Shown here: positions 58,250 through 64,000 of the stretch, piece after piece
Layout of the letters: the number at the start of each line of letters is the position of its first letter
Numbering within the stretch: the stretch's first letter is position 1
Source: Clonostachys chloroleuca
Taxonomy: Eukaryota > Ascomycota > Sordariomycetes > Hypocreales > Bionectriaceae
Direction: 5' to 3'
NCBI GenBank assembly: GCA_037952775.1
Contig: JBANAY010000004.1
Span: 5,518,001 to 5,582,000, forward strand
DNA length: 64,000 nucleotides
Made by a program: the position numbers and the translations under genes
The notes under the pieces: generated by a model
What the model was told of the DNA's origin: nothing
The model's database searches: none
The model's input: the letters and a program-made list of their open reading frames with translations, nothing else

Positions 58250-59522
58250 TCAGTACAAGTATTGTAAGTCGAGCGGGGAAAGTTTTAACCTTCTATTGTA
58301 CCTTAGAACAGAAGCATGAGGTTTGTTATATCCGTAAATAAATTCCATGCTCGGGTGGAATGCATCGCCTGACCCTCTTTTCCAAACCCTGTGGCTGGGC
58401 CGGGCCGTAATCCCCCCGACAAGCCCATCTTCGGGCTGAATCTCCTTCTCAAAGGGGCTGCTCAGAAGAATTTCTTGCACATTGGCGAGGGGCGAGAAGA
58501 AGTTCTTTAGACCCTCAAGGTCCCTTTCGTTTAGTATTTTAAAATTTACGGCATAGGAGAGGTCGCAGAATCGAAACTCCCGAGCTGAAGCCCAAATTTT
58601 GATGCTGGTGAGATTTTCAAATTGGCCAAGTTTAAGCCAGTGGAAGTCGCATGGATTATGGAAACTTTCCGCGGAGCCTCTCTCATGTGTTTTGAAATAC
58701 GAGACATCGAGATGGAATAACAGGGAGAGCATCAACTCGAGGTTTCGAGCAAGTTCGAGAAATCCGGCTGGCTTATTATCATTTGTGCGTAGGTCTCCAG
58801 TCGGGTTTGGTTGGCACACCCCGATGAATCTCTCCAGAGCAAGGATATCAGTGAAAACGAATGTGGTAGACTCGTAGAGAGATTTGAGGCACTCCGACGA
58901 CCTTCATAAAGCGATCAGCAATCACATCGAGGGAGAGGAAGAAAAATAATTCACATACAGCAGTTTGCATGACAGGAGCATTGGAACGTAAGGGCTTAAC
59001 TCATCACCAGCTGGAGTGCTCTCATCACTAGGACTGCGATATTGGCTTATCCTATGTTTGACTTTGCCCAGAAATCGCTTCAACTTCCCGCGAGGCTTCG
59101 GTTGAGGAGCCTCAACTGGTGGCTTCCAACACTTAAAACCCGAAGTGCTGGGGGTCATGACAAATTCTTCACCGTGAACCTTTTCTATATCCTCTCCGCA
59201 TGCCCAGTGGTTATGCCAAGGCGACGCAAGCCGCTTTTGGTAGGGTATGCTGTAGGTCGCGCTCACTTCTTCAGTGATCTGTTCGCTTTCTAATAATTCA
59301 ATCTCATGTTGTAGTCGGTCTTCAACCTCGTAAGTCAGTCACGCATCTCCAGCGACAAAAATGCCACCCAGGGCGTTTTGAATCGGCATTTTCATGGTCG
59401 CGAGGAGAGACAAGGTGCTGGCGAAGGCCAACGAAACGCCAGAGCTCTAAATATATGGTATCCCGTTCCTCGCGAGGCAGGCGAGTCACGAAGGTAGATT
59501 TTGACTGAGGATTGGTAGACAT
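58250..59522 (-). CDS. DUF7730-type fungal protein, one-base frameshift
   Basis: Start at 59522 (MSTNPQSKSTFVTRLPREER). The opening LPREERDTIYLELWRFVGLR is the F-box-like signature of a large fungal family, followed by HFCRWRC, SPWHNHWACGEDIEKVHG and MLLSCKLL. An intron (GTATGTG...CTGATC...GAAG) joins to SSECLKSLYESTTFVFTD, and the end shows ARNLELMLSLLFHL, CDFHWLKLGQFENLTSIKIW and LQYLY. Between VTD and YEVEDRLQHEIELLESE the frame shifts at 59332-59333, where one A of AA on plus seems extra. The homology is continuous, so this is not an intron. The function of the family is unknown. Many copies per genome are usual, often poorly conserved. Confidence 0.8.
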
Positions 59523-60169
59523 GGTTGTGTGTTGCACCGTCAGCTTGAAGATCAGAGTACCGCATGGAGAAGCGATACTTATCAACGAGGATGATGAATG
59601 GACGGGGTTCTCCATGGGGGCGAGAGCAGACACAGTGTCCTCGGCAATCCTGCATTTGACAGGGATGTTTATTAAATTATATTAAATGACATCACGCTAC
59701 TTCACAAACGTACTGACCTTTCATCGGTTGAATATCTTGGACTGGTTGGAGGGGCCTGACATCATCAAAGATGGATAGTCCCAACTCAAATCAGCTCGAT
59801 GATTCCATCTGCAGCGGCGAAAATATCGTTATAACTACTATCTTTCCATCGTCCTGTCCAGCACACACTGGACACCCTAATTGCTCCGGGGGATTCAAAT
59901 CTAGGTTAGGAAGAACTTGGCAAGAAAATGGTACTTTCGACGAAATCGGTGTTTTAGACAGTGCGGGGCACAAACATGCAGTGAAAGGAGTAACTCACCC
60001 CGTCTGTGATTGCAAAACACAAGCTTCTAAAGAAAATATATCATTGAAGAACTTGAGAGTATCAAATAGCATCCCGCTTCAAATGGTATTGAGGCTGGAG
60101 TATATTGAAATATATGGACTGCTTATTCTCCTCGCATGATGCATCAGCTTAGCCGAAGGCTCGACGGGC
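59523..60169. other. Intergenic with one weak open frame
   Basis: A plus-strand frame of 122 codons (59771-60139, MDSPNSNQLDDSICSGENIV) has no family resemblance or signal peptide and is not called as a gene. Nothing else is seen. Confidence 0.45.
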
Positions 60170-61338
60170 TCACACGGACCACTGTGCCGCCTTGGCGAGG
60201 AACTTCCACTCCTCAAGGAAACTATTCTCAAAATCCTGCCTCGTCTTAGTTGGGGTCCATCCTATCTCACGAGACTTCTCAGCCTGCGTTCGGGATCGAG
60301 ACGCAAAGCCCAGCTCTACCACCAACTCGGGAACACGAAGCTTAGCGCTGCCATCCTTGAGGCCTACCTCGCGCACGACATCAGATTGTAGGTATCCCAA
60401 AGCTTTACCCTCCTTCGCAACTCGTTCTGACAGCTCTTTCCAGGAGTGATGCCCTGTTTCAGCGAAATAAAGACCACTCTTGTTGGAAGGTAGTTCATCA
60501 CCTGCGAGCACGCGAGCGAGAATAGTCTCATAGAGCTTGACCAAGTCGGCAATATGAACGTGATCCCAGTCTTCACTGCCAGGCCCAACGCGAACCGCGT
60601 AGCCATCAAGTTTGGCAGCGCGGATCACTGCGTCAATCTGAATCGATGTGCGGTTGAATAATCCGCTGCCTATCCCGTAGATGGTAGGGGGAGTCACGAT
60701 ATAGGTCTTGACACCTGCCGCCTCGCCCTTCTCGAAAACGACTAAATCGGTCGTGCGCTGTGGGTAAGCCTCAAGATCTTCGCGGTAACGCTCATAGGTG
60801 TAGATGTCATCTTTATCCGAGAAGACACGTTTCTCAGCGAAAGTACCCCTGATAGGTTGGTCGCCGAGGCTTGACGTGCCACTCGTCTGAACTCATTAGC
60901 ATACAGCAGTCTGATTTATGAATAGAATGACGGTACTAACATGGATCAGGGATGCCCGCTGCCCGGTTTTCTTTTTACGGTCCTCTAGACCCGCAATCAG
61001 AGCCTCAGCGGCTGGGGTGTCGAATGAGCTCGCAGTGTGAATGACCACATCATACTGGCTAGCAATGTCTTTAACACTGGAGATATCATCCAATCCATTG
61101 AACAGAGTGGATTCAATGCCCTTCTCTTTCAAAAGATCAGCCTGCTCTTGCTTCCGAACTAGAGCTGTAATTTGTGCAGCCTTGATAAGAGGATTTTCAG
61201 AGGCCAACAGGGTTGTCAGGACCGAGCCACCACTAGATGAAGATTAGCAAAGATGAGGAAAGGAAGAAACAAGAAATAGAAAGAGTGCTCTCACATGTAT
61301 CCGGTGGCGCCCGTGAGAAGAACCTTGGGTGCACTCAT
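60170..61338 (-). CDS. NAD-dependent epimerase/dehydratase-like extended SDR
   Basis: Three exons: from the ATG at 61338 (MSAPKVLLTGATGYI), an intron GTGAGA...TCTAG, then GGSVLTTLLASENPLIKAAQ and YDVVIHTASSFDTPAAEALI. A second intron (GTTAGT...TTCAG) leads to TSGTSSLGDQPIRGTFAEKR and the end at 60170. The nucleotide motif TGATGYIGG is complete across the first intron. DVVIHTAS and the PPTIYGIGSGLFNR block place it in the atypical or extended SDR group of nucleoside-diphosphate-sugar epimerase-like fungal proteins. The catalytic Tyr-Lys pair is not obvious (the region DDIYTYERYREDLE is the candidate), so a dehydrogenase role is unproven. Probably cytosolic. The substrate is unknown. The divergent neighbour is a Zn2Cys6 factor, which might control it. 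Confidence 0.85.
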
Positions 61339-61916
61339 GATGATAATTCTCTTGCTTGGGGAGGTGATAGTCTTAAAGAATCGTAGGCGTAATGGCTGTT
61401 ATGTGGATGTCTTTGATAGTGGAAAGGAAAAATGAAAATCAAAGCTACGGCGAGAAGCAACGCAATTTATATTCAAAGAATACAAGAATACCGACCTGAC
61501 TTTTTCATTCCATGCCGATGTGCATTACTATTTCTGCCCCTCGAAGACGGCGAAAGTTGCAATTCAAACGCCGCTGACTGCTGCGGAGCTCATTTGAAGC
61601 CGCAATTGGCCTAGGCGAATCTGCAGTCAAAGTTGCAAGCTCAAGATCAGAGCCAGTGGAGCCTTTTCTGGAGCTGCAATTGGCCAGGATCTTGGGCTAG
61701 CGCGGCCAAAGTTGCCATTGCGGTGGTGGTGGTTTGTGAGATTTTATTAGTAATGCTTCTGATGACAGTCCAACACGATGCTTGATAAGCCTCATCAGTA
61801 ATTTGAATGACCTCATTTTCTCATGTTCTAAATGCCAAGACTTGCGATAAAGTCGACATTCGACGTTGAAAATCTTTCTTTTTCGCGGAGTGATCAATCT
61901 CCCTGGCTGCATTCAA
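61339..61916. other. Divergent promoter region of epimerase-like gene and Zn2Cys6 gene
   Basis: About 580 bp. It contains an imperfect repeat of the type aaagttgcaa / caaagttgcc (61550-61720, several copies of AGTTGCA with nearby GCAATTGGCC), which could be operator-like sites for the adjacent zinc cluster factor. Not a gene. Confidence 0.4.
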
Positions 61917-63764
61917 ATGAAGCACGATATATCTCCAACTCGGTCTAAAAAGCCCTGCGCGAATTGCCGAAGTGAGTGATCCGGATGGGTCTCACAATAA
62001 GCTACTCTTTGGCGTCGTGTTCTAACAACTATCATTTGTCCAGAGAGGAAGATTGCATGTGACAGGCATCTACCAACCTGCAACACCTGCTCAAAGAGGA
62101 AGAAGCAGTGCGAGGGCTACTCAAACACGCTCTCCTGGCCAGGAACTCATGATCAGCGGCGGGCACTGAAAGCCGATATTCCGGCTGGGCACATTGCCGA
62201 ACCTCTCTTCTTTCTCAATACCTCGAGCAGGGATGTTGCCGTGTACTATGGATCTCTGGGTACGTACTTTTGATATCTGGTAGCTCTCCTTTTGTAAGTG
62301 TCTGACTCTTGAGCTTGATAGTAACTCGTCTTGGGCTATATTCGCCCATACATGTACCAAAGCCACTGCCTGGACCCACCCTTGGGACATCTCTAACCCA
62401 CAATGGTAAATAATTTCGGAAGTATACGGATTCGAAGAAAATATGTTAATCTTTAGCTGAATAGAATACACGTTCGCCCTTCAGGTAGTGACCTCCCATG
62501 GCGACCTTCGGCGAGATATATGCAATCTCCTGTATCGAATGGCTATTTCCGATGATGCCGCCCCGTCTCTGGCCGTTCGAAGTTCAATGAATGCAATATC
62601 TTATTATTCCTTGAACCAGATTTCAATATCGAAGCATCACCAATTCAAAGCTATTTCAGCTTTACGGGAGGCAATTACTCAAATAAGCGACTACAAGTCG
62701 AGAGCACAAGCTATAGCAGCAAGTATGCTTCTGAGTATGTATGAGGTAAGGTTGTTCAACAACACTGCGCATGGATATTGCTACTCATAGCTAAATACCT
62801 TGATAGATTTTAACTCAACCGAATGACCTGCATGACATGATGCAAAGATGGACTGTCTACTTCAACGGCTGTCTTATAATCTTCCAATCTCCCAACTTTT
62901 CTATAAACAATTATGATGGCGAGGCAGAAACATTACTGGACTGGGTATCATACTACTCTGTATTCTTCAAAATGTGTATCATCCACTGGTTTCAAAGGCA
63001 GAGCAGAAGCCAAGGGGTCCTAAATCATGAGACCACACTGTCTTGGGCCATACTTCAACCCCGTTCCAGCCTGGTAAGATGTGTTTTCGAATCTGCATAG
63101 CTTGCTCATTCTAACATATAACATTAATTAGATCAAGAGCTCATTCGGCTGCTCTTTAGGGATGCTTCGACTTCTCCACCGATCTATAGAGTTGGCTTGC
63201 TCCCGCAATGAAAGTGAAGACCTTAGCCACAGTCATGAAATATTGGCAGCGGCAAACGACCTTGAGCATGAGATTGACACTTGTCAACAGCTTGTTTGCG
63301 ATACTGTCGACAAGACTGGTGACGACGGACCAGGAACTTGGAAGCACTACTCAGCAGTTGCGCGATTATTTCAACTCTCCGCCCTCATTTATTTAGACCG
63401 GGTAGTGCGAGGACTACCTGCTTCCTCTCTTCTGTCTCAACAGTCGGCTAAGGAGGCATTTGTTATAATGCAAGACCTGAAAATATGTGAACGACCATTC
63501 CCGCTTCTTATGCTCGCATTGCAAGCGCAAGATGACGACGAGAGGCGGATAATACTCACTGTGCTTGAGAATGCCACGAGACAGAGAGAGCTCGGTGATC
63601 TAACCATGACTGAAAGCGTGGTGCGGACCATATGGGCCCAGCAAGACTTGCAAGACGACCCCGACGTTGACGGGCTTGTCATCCTTAACCTCGCCTTCAG
63701 GGCGTATGAGAAACCACCGTGCTTGAGTTTCCATAGTTGGACTTCTACCAATAACAGGTTTTAA
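61917..63764 (+). CDS. Zn2Cys6 transcription factor with fungal-specific domain
   Basis: The ATG at 61917 starts MKHDISPTRSKKPCANCRK, with the zinc cluster split by an intron (GTGAGT...TCCAG) after CANCR and continuing KIACDRHLPTCNTCSKRKKQ, then C. The spacing CX2CX6CX5-6CX2CX6C is canonical. The next exon ends at GSL, then a 90-bp exon (TRLGLYSPIHVPKPLPGPT). An intron ends at GGTAG, not the nearer TTCAG, to keep frame with SHGDLRRDICNLLYRMAISD. The body has RAQAIAASMLLSMYE, MMQRWTVYFNGCLIIFQ, SFGCSLGMLRLLHRSIELAC, and ARLFQLSALIYLDRVVRGLP with ERPFPLLMLALQAQDDDERR, all typical of the fungal transcription factor domain. The end at 63764 may still hide one small intron. It is divergent from the epimerase-like gene. 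Confidence 0.85.
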
Positions 63765-64000
63765 TTGGATGACTGCCTCCAGCAGATGACACCAACGCGG
63801 TTCTAGCATTGAAGTTATTTCTCGGTAACCTCGTGTTAATGTACCCTCCGCCTAATTCAGGCAAAGAAGACCGACCCATTCGAGGCGAGAAAAAGCGACT
63901 GCTGTTTGAGTTGTAAGATATAATATGTGTTCCTAGAACTAGAAGGATATATGTTCACAAAGGTGCTAGCCTCAGCGGCCTTCATACAGCCGCTATCGTT

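Noticed and set aside
59771..60139. Plus-strand frame of 122 codons
   Set aside because: No family, signal peptide or promoter evidence; left uncalled.

Overview
The window comes from a filamentous ascomycete, most likely a Eurotiomycete of the Aspergillus/Penicillium type. Many genes are split by 50-70 nt introns with GTANGT 5' sites, CTRAC branch points and YAG ends. The content is also fungal: a divergent fetC-ftrA iron pair, Zn2Cys6 regulators, a siderophore transporter, a fungal rhodopsin-like membrane protein, a DUF7730-type protein and a Tc1/mariner element inserted at TA. No species can be named from the sequence alone.

Layout. 0-2.2 kb: divergent reductive iron uptake pair, multicopper ferroxidase (partial) and iron permease, sharing a promoter with a perfect SreA-type GATA site. 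2.9-6.9 kb: a nine-exon gene fusing an alpha/beta-hydrolase-like domain to ubiquitin-like domains. 7-9.9 kb: homeobox plus C2H2 factor. 11-15 kb: HSL-type hydrolase and siderophore transporter. 17.6-24.5 kb: secreted intradiol dioxygenase-like protein, PLP decarboxylase, rhodopsin-like membrane protein. 26-27.7 kb: tyrosinase pseudogene. 29-35 kb: an unknown nuclear-looking protein, a Zn2Cys6 factor and a TMEM53/PaxU-like protein. 36-38 kb: gene-poor, with a tRNA-Leu, two tRNA-Ser-like half copies and a fragment of a GID-complex (Fyv10-like) gene. 38.5-48.4 kb: CCHC/GIY-YIG-like protein, quinone reductase-like MDR, M24 peptidase-like protein, carboxylesterase, iron-containing alcohol dehydrogenase. 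49-52 kb: a GH93-like secreted glycosidase gene split by a 1.39 kb Tc1-type element. 52-64 kb: Zn2Cys6 factor, SDR with an unusual upstream extension, DUF7730-type protein, epimerase-like SDR and another Zn2Cys6 factor.

The most striking observation is the tRNA-Leu(CAA) gene near 36 kb. Besides the usual intron after position 37, its anticodon loop is split between positions 33 and 34 by a 56-nt segment with textbook mRNA-type splice signals (GTATGT, CTAAC, CAG).

A second pattern concerns sequence quality. At least four genes lose frame at a G or C run that is one base short (ftrA, carboxylesterase, SDR, and the gene upstream of the SDR), and a fifth at a G. This looks like systematic homopolymer undercalling rather than real gene death. 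In contrast, the tyrosinase pseudogene and the transposon-split glycosidase look truly broken.
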